Assembly: GCF_030034735.1 (NCBI RefSeq)
Contig: NZ_CP125370.1
Coordinates: forward strand, 4,092,001 to 4,156,000
Direction: 5' to 3'
Source of the DNA: Paenibacillus sp. RC334
GTDB lineage: Bacteria; Bacillota; Bacilli; Paenibacillales; Paenibacillaceae
Length of the DNA: 64,000 nucleotides
Part shown: positions 8,485 to 16,627 of the stretch, piece by piece
Numbering within the stretch: position 1 is the first letter of the stretch
Layout: each line of letters begins with the position of its first letter
Position numbers and translations under genes: made by a program
Notes under the pieces: generated by a model
Seen by the model: only the letters and a program-made list of their open reading frames with translations
Told to the model about the DNA's origin: nothing
Database searches by the model: none

Positions 8485-9018
8485 TTATTCAGCAGACATG
8501 ACATCGGCTTTTGTTACATGAACCGTACCATATGGATGCTCAGGCGGAGCATAGATGACGTATATTTTAAGCGGGGTATTCCCCGTATTGGTAACATTAT
8601 GCCATGTTCCAGCTGGTATCATAATTGCATAGCCACCACAGGCCATTGCTTGAAAATTCAAATTATCTTTACTTTCACCCATCTGAACAAGTCCCTGACC
8701 TTCTTCAATACGTATGAATTGATCTGTTGTGGGATGAACTTCTAAACCAATATCATCTCCAACATTAATGCTCATCAGGGTTACTTGAAGGTGTTTCCCT
8801 GTCCACAAAGCGGTGCGGTAAGTATGATTTTGCTTAGCAGCTTGGTCAATATTTACTACAAATGGTCTTTGTCCATAATCTGTTGATTGATAAGGATACC
8901 CGTTCGTGTTGACCCCATTATAATAATGACCATTCCAATTATTACTCCAACGGATGTTGTTCCAATAGTCATGCATTGGAGTATGCCATTGATATGGATA
9001 GCATGAAGTACGGTACAA
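8485..9018 (-). CDS. Cupin-domain protein with a Tyr/Asn/Trp-rich N-terminus
   Basis: 177 residues from a TTG start with GAGAGGAG eight bases upstream. Residues 1-45 are rich in Tyr, Asn, Trp and His (for example WNNIRWSNNWNGHYYNG), unusual for an enzyme and more like a spore-coat or surface segment. A cupin fold follows: motif 1 GLEVHPTTDQFIRIEEGQG and motif 2 GGYAIMIPAGTWHNVTNTG. Metal ligands of the H-x-H type are partly replaced (HPTTD), so metal binding is uncertain. Function unknown; a coat-associated cupin is a guess from the N-terminus. It stands alone, with about 280 bases to its left neighbour on the right side. Confidence 0.75.
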   Translation of the reverse strand: MYRTSCYPYQWHTPMHDYWNNIRWSNNWNGHYYNGVNTNGYPYQSTDYGQRPFVVNIDQAAKQNHTYRTALWTGKHLQVTLMSINVGDDIGLEVHPTTDQFIRIEEGQGLVQMGESKDNLNFQAMACGGYAIMIPAGTWHNVTNTGNTPLKIYVIYAPPEHPYGTVHVTKADVMSAE

Positions 9019-9117
9019 TATTCATTCTCCTCTCAGCATTTCATTATTTATTTTCATTCTATGCACTTGCCTATCTAAAGGTTAAAAAAGGGCAAGAGCC
9101 TGACAGCAATTGAATGT

Positions 9118-9222
9118 TTACAGAAAATTTGCCCGTGCTGGTGTAAAGGCATCAAGCAGGATGCCACCATCCTCCAGTGGAATGCAGCCATGGAGAACAT
9201 TGGAGGGAAAGTGGATGCCTGC
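9118..9222 (-). pseudogene. C-terminal remnant of a cupin gene
   Basis: Minus strand codes GIHFPSNVLHGCIPLEDGG then ILLDAFTPARANFL and a stop. This closely matches the tail of the intact cupin at 31393-31734 (SIHFPSDTLHGCIPLEDDG, ILLDAFTPARADFM). No start or upstream half is present. Confidence 0.8.
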
Positions 9223-9300
9223 TCGTCAATTATAATGTTTAACTAGAGTTACCCGTTAGTTAAAACTAGAACGTTTACGTCGATAACCTTGTCTCCGTGT

Positions 9301-9783
9301 TTATTTTAGTTCCAACTCCATAAACACATCCGCTCTTACATATGGCATGGGTCCAATTCGCTCAACAGGAACATGCTTGAACCCAACCGATTCGTAAAGA
9401 TGAACGGCGTTCGGCAGCTTAGTGCTACTGCCCAAAAAGAGCGATGTTGCACCAAGCTCGCGTGCGCGGTCGATGGCGGCATCGATGATTCTCCGTCCGT
9501 ATCCGCGTCCCCGCGACCCGGGTGTAACGCTCATCTTCGATAGCTCGAACACGCCAGCTCCGCTCGGCACGAGCGCAACGCATCCGACGATCGAATCTCC
9601 AGCACGAGCGATAAGCACATCTCCTCCTTTGTTCACGATATTCTCCACCGGATTATCAAGGATGACCCGATCCTCCTTTTCGATCGTGAAGAAGTGAGAG
9701 ATCCATTCCTCGTTAAGAGTTTTAAAGGCATGAGCTTCGTTGGGTGTCTTCATCGAAGTGATTATGGGCACTATTTCGGGCAT
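9301..9783 (-). CDS. GNAT-family N-acetyltransferase
   Basis: 160 residues. The acetyl-CoA-binding motif A is clear: LSKMSVTPGSRGRGYGRRI, followed by LGATSLFLGSSTKLPNAVHLYESVGF, the typical beta5-alpha4 end of GNAT proteins. It acts in the cytosol; the substrate amine cannot be told. It is transcribed away from the LysR gene at 9902, with about 120 bases between, so the LysR protein may control it; that is inference from divergence only. Start ATG at 9783 preceded by GAGGAGG. Confidence 0.85.
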   Translation of the reverse strand: MPEIVPIITSMKTPNEAHAFKTLNEEWISHFFTIEKEDRVILDNPVENIVNKGGDVLIARAGDSIVGCVALVPSGAGVFELSKMSVTPGSRGRGYGRRIIDAAIDRARELGATSLFLGSSTKLPNAVHLYESVGFKHVPVERIGPMPYVRADVFMELELK

Positions 9784-9901
9784 GATATGTTTCCTCCTCT
9801 TATATGCTTTAATCCACTGTAGAAAAAAATGAACGATTGATCAATGTCGATTTTCATATTAAGATCATAGATAACATCTATGATTGGATGGTGACAACCC
9901 A

Positions 9902-10768
9902 ATGGAACATCGGTTATTGACCTATTTTTTAATGGTCTGCGAGGAGCTTCATTTTACGCGGGCAGCTGAACGACTGTCGATCAGTCAGCCAACGCTCAGT
10001 CACCAAATCCAGCTGCTAGAGCACCAGCTAGGCATGCCATTGTTTACTCGCATTGGCAAGAAGGTCTATTTGTCCGAGGCTGGGCACATTTTGCGAAGTC
10101 ACGCATTAAACGCCTTTCACGAATTAGATCAAGCTCGGGCCGCCATCGAAGAACTGCGAGGCATGAAGCGGGGCTGCCTGCGGATCGGCTGTGCGGGCAA
10201 TCATTTACTTCTGCCTGCCATCGTCGCATTTCACCAGCAATATCCAGAGATTGAACTGTCGGTCCAGGAACTGGCGACCGAAGAAGTTAAGAAGGAACTG
10301 CTAACCAATCGGATTGATCTCGGTATTGTCTATCTACCACTGGATCACGAACAACTAGAGAGCATTGAGCTGTTCGAGGACGAGTTGCAATTGGTCGTCT
10401 CAGCAGGACACCCGCTCGCCGCAGCAGATACCGTCCCGCTCGCAGAGCTTCAGGCGCATCCCTTTGCCATGCTCCAGCCCAAGTTTCTCGTACGTCAGTT
10501 CTTTGACCAGTATTGTGAGAGCGCTGGTTTCCACGTCAAGCCGATCTTGGAGCTCTCCACTCTGGAATCGCTGCTGCAAGTCGCAATAACAGGTGTTGGC
10601 GCAGCCGTGCTGCCACGATCCTACCTCCAAACAGTTAACCAGCCTGCCATCACCAAAATCTGCCTCAGAGATCCTGCTCCTACACGGAAGATTGGTCTGG
10701 TTTATCGCAAAACCTCCTATCTCAGTACTGCAATGAAGACGTTTATCACCCAAATAACGATGCAATAA
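9902..10768 (+). CDS. LysR-type transcriptional regulator
   Basis: 288 residues. The N-terminal winged helix is typical: MEHRLLTYFLMVCEELHFTRAAERL, then SISQPTLSHQIQLLEHQLG and PLFTRIGKKVYLSEAG. The rest is a LysR effector domain with the GCLRIGCAG strand and LLTNRIDLGIVYLPL. I place the start at 9902 because GGTGA lies seven bases before it; an ATG at 9884 adds six residues but has no ribosome site. Divergent from the GNAT gene. Effector unknown. Confidence 0.9.
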   Translation: MEHRLLTYFLMVCEELHFTRAAERLSISQPTLSHQIQLLEHQLGMPLFTRIGKKVYLSEAGHILRSHALNAFHELDQARAAIEELRGMKRGCLRIGCAGNHLLLPAIVAFHQQYPEIELSVQELATEEVKKELLTNRIDLGIVYLPLDHEQLESIELFEDELQLVVSAGHPLAAADTVPLAELQAHPFAMLQPKFLVRQFFDQYCESAGFHVKPILELSTLESLLQVAITGVGAAVLPRSYLQTVNQPAITKICLRDPAPTRKIGLVYRKTSYLSTAMKTFITQITMQ

Positions 10769-10790
10769 TCTTGACGCATTCTAAATCTTG

Positions 10791-10824
10791 TTGAACTATC
10801 CTGTCCGTTTGTATGATGAGGTCA
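10791..10824. repeat. Intergenic 34-nt repeat, copy 1
   Basis: Shares 31 of 34 bases with 27730-27763 (TTGAACTATCCTG ... GAGGTCA). Both copies lie in non-coding DNA after a gene end. Origin unknown; it may be the tail of a dispersed element. Confidence 0.6.
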
Positions 10825-11018
10825 GTCGGATTTCTGGGTGACAATTCGCTAATACATCCTTCGTCCGCTTCCGCAAATATCAAAAAAATTCGGTAGACTT
10901 GATTATTTCATTCTTAGTTCAACTGGTGGTTGAGTATTTTAAAAAATCAATTATGAAGTTATTGTTCCTCCTAAGAAACCCCCATAAAATTGGATTACAT
11001 AAAGGAGTGTGAGAATTT

Positions 11019-11849
11019 ATGAAGGAGAAATTAGCAAGAAACATAAGCATATACCGCAAAGAAAAAGGACTTACACAAGAAGAGCTTGCACAAGTCCTAG
11101 GGCTTTCATTTCAAGCCGTATCCAAGTGGGAAAATGCTCAGACAATGCCTGATATTTCGTTACTACCTCAGTTATCAAGAACTTTAGAAGTAAGCATAGA
11201 CAAGCTTCTTGGGTATGTATCACGGGATAAACCGATTACCATTTACGAGGAAGAATATAAAACGCAAGAATATTACTGGGGTACTGAACCTAATAAAGTG
11301 TGTTATCAGGTTTTGCAGTTTATGCCCCCCAATAAACACATAAAATTATTGGATATTGGATGTGGTGAGGGAAAAGACGCAGTATTTTTTGCTAGAAATG
11401 GATATGATGTCACTGCATTTGATGTTTCGGACGCAGGTATAGAGAAAACCAAGCGACTTGCTGAAAAAACTGGTGTCCATGTTAATGTATTCAAGGCAGA
11501 TATTTTAGATTATCGTTTGGATACGCATTTTGACGTTATCTTTTCAAGTGGTGTCCTACACTACATAAAACCGGAATTTCGCAAAGAAATATTTGAAAAT
11601 TATAAGCAGTATACAAATCCAAACGGCTTGCATTTCTTAAATGTGTTTGTAAACAAGCCATTTATTGCTCCACCACCTGAAAAAGAACCTAATGCGTATA
11701 AGTGGTACTCTGGTGAACTGCTTGCACATTATCACGACTGGTTCATTGAAGATAGTTCGGAAGCTATCTTCGACTGTAACTCGTCAGGCATTCCCCACAA
11801 ACATGCAATGACTAACATTTTTGCACAGAAGATAACCTCATTAGGCTAA
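11019..11849 (+). CDS. XRE helix-turn-helix fused to a SAM-dependent methyltransferase
   Basis: 276 residues. Residues 1-68 are an XRE/Cro DNA-binding domain (EKGLTQEELAQVLGLSFQAVSKWE, then MPDISLLPQLSRTLEVSIDKLLG). Residues about 95-270 are a class I methyltransferase: LLDIGCGEGKDAVFFARNGY is motif I, VTAFDVSDAG motif II, and FDVIFSSGVLHYI the motif IV region, most like TehB/UbiE small-molecule methyltransferases. The combination suggests a sensor-regulator, or a regulator that modifies a toxic small molecule. ATG start with AAAGGAGTGTGAG upstream. Monocistronic, with a hairpin after the stop. Confidence 0.85.
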   Translation: MKEKLARNISIYRKEKGLTQEELAQVLGLSFQAVSKWENAQTMPDISLLPQLSRTLEVSIDKLLGYVSRDKPITIYEEEYKTQEYYWGTEPNKVCYQVLQFMPPNKHIKLLDIGCGEGKDAVFFARNGYDVTAFDVSDAGIEKTKRLAEKTGVHVNVFKADILDYRLDTHFDVIFSSGVLHYIKPEFRKEIFENYKQYTNPNGLHFLNVFVNKPFIAPPPEKEPNAYKWYSGELLAHYHDWFIEDSSEAIFDCNSSGIPHKHAMTNIFAQKITSLG

Positions 11850-11878
11850 AGATGCTTCCATATTTAAGGCAACAAAAA

Positions 11879-11911
11879 AGGGGTTCGCTTTTGTCGCCCC
11901 TCTTTACTTTT
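11879..11911 (+). terminator. Weak rho-independent terminator
   Basis: AGGGG-13-nt loop-CCCCT followed by CTTTACTTTTT, 30 bases after the stop at 11849. Stem is short, so efficiency is doubtful. Confidence 0.5.
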
Positions 11912-12321
11912 TATCCCATACATTTTCCAAATTCATTGTCCTTCGGTATTAACATTGAACAGCACTCAACCTTTAAGCGTTTTTTTGAATGCAGGAACAT
12001 ATTCAAGTTGCTCTTAGACCCTCGAACATCAATGCTTCTCATCTCGGTATATTACTACCACGCACTCCACGTGTGTCGAGACGGAGAAAGGATATACTCC
12101 CTCTTACCACCTATTATATGCTTTTTTCTACTCTACATTTCCCTCCCATATCACCTGCTTCCAAAAATACACATAGTAAATACCCCAATCAATGGGTCAT
12201 TCTGTAAAGTTAATCTCTCTTTTAACCGATAAATACATATGTTGGATTTATCAATAACAACATTACTAGCTGGGGATCTCATAATAACATTTACCAAAAA
12301 CAACTATAGAAGGAGACACCT
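11912..12321. other. Non-coding stretch before the VgrG operon
   Basis: About 400 AT-rich bases. Open frames here lack ribosome sites and have low-complexity composition. The operon promoter must lie in it, but I see no convincing -35/-10 pair. The ribosome site AGAAGGAGA at its end belongs to the gene at 12322. Confidence 0.5.
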
Positions 12322-13824
12322 ATGGAAAACATCGTGACGTACGGTCATATCGAAATCATGCCTTATGAATTCGTTCGCCTTCATGAGCTTAAAATCTTAA
12401 AAACAGTCAATGATCATGCCCGAATGATCTGTACAGGCATCATCTCGGAGAAAAAGCGCGAGTTGTATGTACGTGCTTCAGATGAAGAAACTCAGGTCAA
12501 AGCTTTTGTTACAGACAAAAATGGCAATCGAAAGCCCCTTTTTCGAGGTATTGCCTTGGATGTGGAGGAAAAAGTCGTTCACGGCGTTCATTACCTGACC
12601 GTCGAAGCCATATCTCATACCTATGAGCTAGATATTAAGCGGCATCAACGCTCTTTCCAGAACCCCAAGCTCACCTATACGGGTCTGATCGAAAGTATTG
12701 TATCGGACTACTCCAAAGCCGAAGCCATGGATGTTGTGTCCCATAAAAAGCCCATCGGCACCTTTATCATGCAATATGATGAAACCGACTGGCAATTTTT
12801 GAAACGGATGGCTTCCCACTTCTACTCTCCACTCATTCCTGCGGTGGGCTATGGAGTGCCGAAGTTTTATTTTGGCTTGCCTATGGGCCTGAGCAAAGGA
12901 GAAATACAATCCACCAATTATAAGGTCACCAAACGGGTTGCGGATTTTCAAACCGCCTCTGAAAACCATATCCCCGGCGTGCGTGATGCTGATTTTATCC
13001 AGTATGAAGTCGAAACAGAGAAGCTGCTAGAGCCAGGCTATGAAGTAACCTTTCAAGGTCATAAGCTGATCGTAGCTGAGGTGCTAACAGAGATGAAAGA
13101 TGGGGTGCTGACCCATACTGCCAAGCTGTCGCCACGAAGCGGCTTACGTCCTATTAAAGACTACAATCGCTCCATTATCGGTGCTTCCATTCATGGCAAG
13201 GTACGGAGCGTTCGTCGGGACAAGGTCCGCGCCCAGCTCGATATGGACGATCAGCAAGATCCGAACACGGATTACTGGTTTCCCTACTCTACCATTTATG
13301 CATCTGCGGATAACACGGGCTGGTATTGTATGCCTGAGGACGGAGACAGCATCCGTATCTATTTCCCCAGCTATAAGGAAGAAGAAGGCTACGCGATCAG
13401 CTCGGTTAAAAGAGAACCGCAGCCTTCCGGGGGAAAATCTTCTGCCGCTTCTGGACATGCGACTGCTTCTACTTCGTCTGCCGGAGCAAGGTCTTCTTCG
13501 GCATTGTCCGCAGCAGCTCCTGCGCCAGATCGAATGGCTGACCCTGCCATTAAGACACTGCGAACCAAATATGGAAAAGAAATCATGCTCGCCCCGGATC
13601 AAATCGTCATCTCAGGTAACGGAATGTCCATTGTCATTAACGATAAAACAGGCATTGATATTGTAAGCGGAAAAAATGTGAGTATTAGCGCGGCCTCCGA
13701 TATCGTTATGAGTTCCGGCAACATCCAGCTTTCCGCCGGAAAAATTGAGCTGTCTGGTAAAGGCAACACGATTACGCTGGATGACAAAACCACCTTCTCC
13801 GGCACGGAAATTAAGATGAACTAA
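12322..13824 (+). CDS. VgrG-like contractile-injection spike protein (no toxin domain)
   Basis: 500 residues. Residues 1-275 form the gp27-like part (LTVEAISHTYELDIKRHQRS and YDETDWQFLKRMAS are the typical VgrG strands). About 278-362 is the gp5-like OB fold (NRSIIGASIHGKVRSV, DMDDQQDP, WFPYST, MPEDGDSIRIYFP). A Ser/Ala-rich linker (363-400) leads to a beta-helix tail with G-x-x-I-x-L-S repeats (405-500). Such proteins form the trimeric puncturing spike of T6SS, PVC and phage tails. It begins the seven-gene operon (ribosome site AGAAGGAGA), and is a shorter paralogue of the toxin-bearing spike at 16628. No sheath or tube gene is in the window. Confidence 0.88.
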   Translation: MENIVTYGHIEIMPYEFVRLHELKILKTVNDHARMICTGIISEKKRELYVRASDEETQVKAFVTDKNGNRKPLFRGIALDVEEKVVHGVHYLTVEAISHTYELDIKRHQRSFQNPKLTYTGLIESIVSDYSKAEAMDVVSHKKPIGTFIMQYDETDWQFLKRMASHFYSPLIPAVGYGVPKFYFGLPMGLSKGEIQSTNYKVTKRVADFQTASENHIPGVRDADFIQYEVETEKLLEPGYEVTFQGHKLIVAEVLTEMKDGVLTHTAKLSPRSGLRPIKDYNRSIIGASIHGKVRSVRRDKVRAQLDMDDQQDPNTDYWFPYSTIYASADNTGWYCMPEDGDSIRIYFPSYKEEEGYAISSVKREPQPSGGKSSAASGHATASTSSAGARSSSALSAAAPAPDRMADPAIKTLRTKYGKEIMLAPDQIVISGNGMSIVINDKTGIDIVSGKNVSISAASDIVMSSGNIQLSAGKIELSGKGNTITLDDKTTFSGTEIKMN

Positions 13825-13844
13825 CGGAAGGTGAGAACTAGCAG

Positions 13845-14948
13845 ATGGATAAACAAGCGGCGTTACACCATTTTAAAGAGCATCACTTTACACCTTTGCT
13901 GGACATTCAGTTGGACATGCTGGAAGCCAAGTTTCATCGCTGCCAAGCTCAACTGATCTCCGACTTTAAAGAATCGTTTAGGGATTTGTGTATACACATT
14001 CTAGGCATGCAACAACAAGGTCAAAAAGAAGCGATTGGATATATCCACTATTCTTTCTTGCGCACTCAAATTCTTGAACAATCCTACCTATATATGGTCG
14101 AGGCTTATTCTGCTGAATGGTACGAAGATGATTCCGATTGCAAGCTAACCTATGACGCATCATGGGCCTACGCACCGATGAGTGCCATGTTGGAAGCCTT
14201 GGAGCAGGAGCGAAAAATATATATGGGGACGATCACTTCTGTGGACGTTGAACGATTGATGCTGGAATCCGCTCCTTTTTTCCACCAGTTTGTGAACTCC
14301 CTCCTGCGCTTAGGGTTGGCAGAAGCCGTTCAAATGCCTGAGTATCTCGCTATTCATAAAACTGATCGTTTAGCCATCCGAACGGGCGAGTACAAGGATA
14401 TCAGCGAGAATCTATATGTCGAAGATCAGGAAGCGCTTGTTCCAGATGATGTGAGCGAACAATTGATGCAATCCAGTGAAGAGGAACCCTATGTTTACGA
14501 AAACCTAAAGCAGCTCTCTCTTCCCCACCTCCACCTGATCCAAAAGGATTTGCGCTATAACGATTTTAGCCACAGTGACTTACGAGAAAGCCAGTTTCAC
14601 ACCTGCATATTGATCGGGAGCATCTGGCAACGAGCGAATCTGGAAGGAGGCAGCTTTCAGGGATGCCTACTGACCGACACGGATTTTAGATATAGCGATT
14701 TGAGAGGTGCTAACTTCAGCAGTGCTAGTGGACAGCCACATCGGGAACATGGAGTTCGGGTGCCAGGGCTATGTGGACTGCGTTTTGAACACGCCAATCT
14801 GGATGGGGCCGATTTTACGGATGTACATTCGTTTGAACATGCGTATTTTGAGGGGGCTTCGATGCAAGGAACTCTTGTCCCGCGAAAGTACCAACAACAT
14901 TGGAAGCTGAATGAAGTACAGCGTCAATCCATCGTGTGGACAGAGTAA
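13845..14948 (+). CDS. Pentapeptide-repeat protein of the spike operon
   Basis: 367 residues. Residues 1-200 are helical and unrecognised. From about 235 there are pentapeptide repeats (LRYNDFSHSDLRESQF, RANLEGGSFQGCLLTDTDF, YSDLRGANF, FEHANLDGADFTDV), which build a right-handed beta-helix. Between the two repeat blocks a 20-residue Arg/Gly/His-rich stretch breaks the pattern. It follows the spike gene by 20 bases with AAGGTGAG as ribosome site. Proteins of this type often sit in VgrG/PAAR operons as adaptors or effector carriers; here that is inferred from position. Confidence 0.75.
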   Translation: MDKQAALHHFKEHHFTPLLDIQLDMLEAKFHRCQAQLISDFKESFRDLCIHILGMQQQGQKEAIGYIHYSFLRTQILEQSYLYMVEAYSAEWYEDDSDCKLTYDASWAYAPMSAMLEALEQERKIYMGTITSVDVERLMLESAPFFHQFVNSLLRLGLAEAVQMPEYLAIHKTDRLAIRTGEYKDISENLYVEDQEALVPDDVSEQLMQSSEEEPYVYENLKQLSLPHLHLIQKDLRYNDFSHSDLRESQFHTCILIGSIWQRANLEGGSFQGCLLTDTDFRYSDLRGANFSSASGQPHREHGVRVPGLCGLRFEHANLDGADFTDVHSFEHAYFEGASMQGTLVPRKYQQHWKLNEVQRQSIVWTE

Positions 14949-14960
14949 GGAGGAATGTGT

Positions 14961-15473
14961 ATGCGCCATTATTATGTGCTGGTCGATGACAACCGGATTT
15001 CGCGCCATATCGAACCTATAAATACGGTTCTTTTTAAAACACCATTTGTTGGCATGCCCCCGGCTCAGGTTTTAGATGTTCATGCGACAGAAGATGCCGA
15101 GTATACAGACTGGCTACCATTTTCAACCTCACAACCGCTATTTTCCGATCCGATGAAACGGATTCTAGAGCTATATAATCCACAAGCCCGTTTTAAACAG
15201 TTGTATCTCGTGAACCGGGAACCTAGCCGCCAGGAGTTATATTGGATTCCATCTATTCCCTCCGTGGATGGTATTTCGGAGCAGACTGAATTTTATCCGC
15301 ATGATCAAACGCTGAAGCGCCTTGTGCTGGATAGTCAAAAGGTGAAAGAACACCATTTTTTTCGACTATCCAACGTGAAGGAACCTTATTTCATCGTTAG
15401 CTTGGAGGCCGCTGAAAGCTTGCTTCGTCGGAGTTTGAGTGGTTTTCGGCTACAAAAGCTAGAACTCTTATAA
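14961..15473 (+). CDS. Imm11/DUF1629-like protein of the spike operon
   Basis: 170 residues from ATG 14961 (GGAGG eight bases upstream; the ATG two codons earlier is too close to the ribosome site). It starts MRHYYVLVDDNRI and ends in FRLSNVKEPYFIVSLEAAE and SGFRLQKLELL. The C-terminal pattern of a strand, an I-V-S strand and a helix before a G-F/L-x-x-x-x-L end is like the Imm11 (DUF1629) immunity family found beside polymorphic toxins. It has no signal or membrane segment. It could be an immunity protein for a different toxin or a loading factor. Confidence 0.5.
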   Translation: MRHYYVLVDDNRISRHIEPINTVLFKTPFVGMPPAQVLDVHATEDAEYTDWLPFSTSQPLFSDPMKRILELYNPQARFKQLYLVNREPSRQELYWIPSIPSVDGISEQTEFYPHDQTLKRLVLDSQKVKEHHFFRLSNVKEPYFIVSLEAAESLLRRSLSGFRLQKLELL

Positions 15474-15485
15474 GGAGGTTCAACC

Positions 15486-16115
15486 TTGACGGAGCATTGG
15501 GATGAATTTTTTTTGAAGCTGCATTATCAACAAACGTTGAAAGAGCAGTTAAGCGGGGCGGAGAACGATGAAAGCTGGATGCTGGTATCTATTGAAGAAG
15601 CGATAAAGGGAATTTTGAAAGGCTCACTAGCCCTTCCGGATGAACAGGAAATCCGGTTTCAAACCCTTCCTGTCTTCGAGGATCAACTCACCATATCCCT
15701 GCCGGATTCTCTTATTCCAGAAATTCGGGCGGGACAGACGGTAGATCCGTCGAAAAGCTTCGTTGTTCAGGACAAGCTGGGTGGAATTCTGTTTGGTCTG
15801 CACCAAAGTGGGCAAGAACTGAACCCCACGCAAATAGAACTCTATCAACAACAGATGATTGAACAAACGAGTCGGGCACAACCAAATATGAAGCTAGTGG
15901 ATGAAAAGGCACTTTCTATTCAAGACACCATCATTGGCTGTTATGAAGCTATTTTTCTAGTTTCCCCGTCTCCCTATTATCAGATCGTCTTTGTTCATTC
16001 CTGGCGTGGCAAGGCTGTGATCGGGAGTTGCCAATTTAAGCTGGAGGATGCTCCCCTCTGGGTCCCCTTGACCTATGCCATGCTGCACACCGCGACATGG
16101 TCGGAGCTTTCTTAA
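15486..16115 (+). CDS. Spike-operon accessory protein, possibly EAG/DcrB-like chaperone
   Basis: 209 residues from a TTG start with a perfect AAGGAGG seven bases upstream. It is soluble and acidic. The C-terminal part (YEAIFLVSPSPYYQIVFVHS then GSCQFKLEDAPLWVPL) has alternating strands and a final helix that recall the DcrB-like EAG (DUF1795) chaperones of T6SS effectors. The resemblance is weak and unverified. Position between the Imm11-like and DUF4280 genes supports a role in spike loading. Confidence 0.5.
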   Translation: MTEHWDEFFLKLHYQQTLKEQLSGAENDESWMLVSIEEAIKGILKGSLALPDEQEIRFQTLPVFEDQLTISLPDSLIPEIRAGQTVDPSKSFVVQDKLGGILFGLHQSGQELNPTQIELYQQQMIEQTSRAQPNMKLVDEKALSIQDTIIGCYEAIFLVSPSPYYQIVFVHSWRGKAVIGSCQFKLEDAPLWVPLTYAMLHTATWSELS

Positions 16116-16146
16116 ATGTTTACCTGTTATCCAAGGAGGTACTTAT

Positions 16147-16602
16147 ATGTTTTTACCTTTACTTATTAAAGCTCTGGCCCAAGGTGCACTCAGCGGAGAA
16201 CATTCCTATGTGGTGAGAGGAGCCAAGTTACAGTGCAGTCAAGGTACAGACCCTGGTGTGCTCAATATGATGTACAGCCACGGTGTCTTCATTAAAAATA
16301 AGCCTGTCCTGAGCGTGGACGATGCCGTTTGTGGAGCCAATATTAGCAAAATCAATGCTTTTGGTCTGTGTAAATTGAAGCATGGTCTTCCCTGTGAGCC
16401 GGAGATTGCGTTTGGGTCCAAGTGGACAGGCGGGAAAGAAGACGTATTGATTGAGGGGGCACCTGCCCTACTTAACAATTCGACCTTAATGTGTAGCTGT
16501 CAAGGTATACAAGAGACGATATCCTCCTTTTTTGGTGCAGACAGCGCGGGATCGGGTGGTGGAGGCATCATCTCCATTACAGATGACGGACAAGATGGCT
16601 GA
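16147..16602 (+). CDS. DUF4280 (PAAR-like) spike-tip protein
   Basis: 151 residues from ATG 16147, with CCAAGGAGGTACTTAT before it. The family pattern is plain: a YVVRGAKLQCSQG start, conserved Cys at about 41 and 77, NISKINAFGLCKLKH, PEIAFGSKWTGGKEDVLIEG, ALLNNSTLMCSCQG. These PAAR-like proteins cap the spike and often bind a metal through the conserved cysteines. A Gly/Ser-rich tail ends the protein. Next to two VgrG-like genes it completes a minimal spike-tip set. An upstream start at 16075 would overlap the previous gene and lacks a ribosome site. Confidence 0.85.
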   Translation: MFLPLLIKALAQGALSGEHSYVVRGAKLQCSQGTDPGVLNMMYSHGVFIKNKPVLSVDDAVCGANISKINAFGLCKLKHGLPCEPEIAFGSKWTGGKEDVLIEGAPALLNNSTLMCSCQGIQETISSFFGADSAGSGGGGIISITDDGQDG

Positions 16603-16627
16603 TTTTATCAAGCAAGGAGAGTAAGGG

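Noticed and set aside
11852..12232. 126-residue frame after the methyltransferase
   Set aside because: It begins in the terminator region, has no ribosome site and its product has no protein-like pattern.
14707..14910. Possible compensated frameshift inside the pentapeptide gene
   Set aside because: The repeat pattern breaks for about 20 residues, but the alternative frame is not better pentapeptide sequence and no homopolymer is at the edges.
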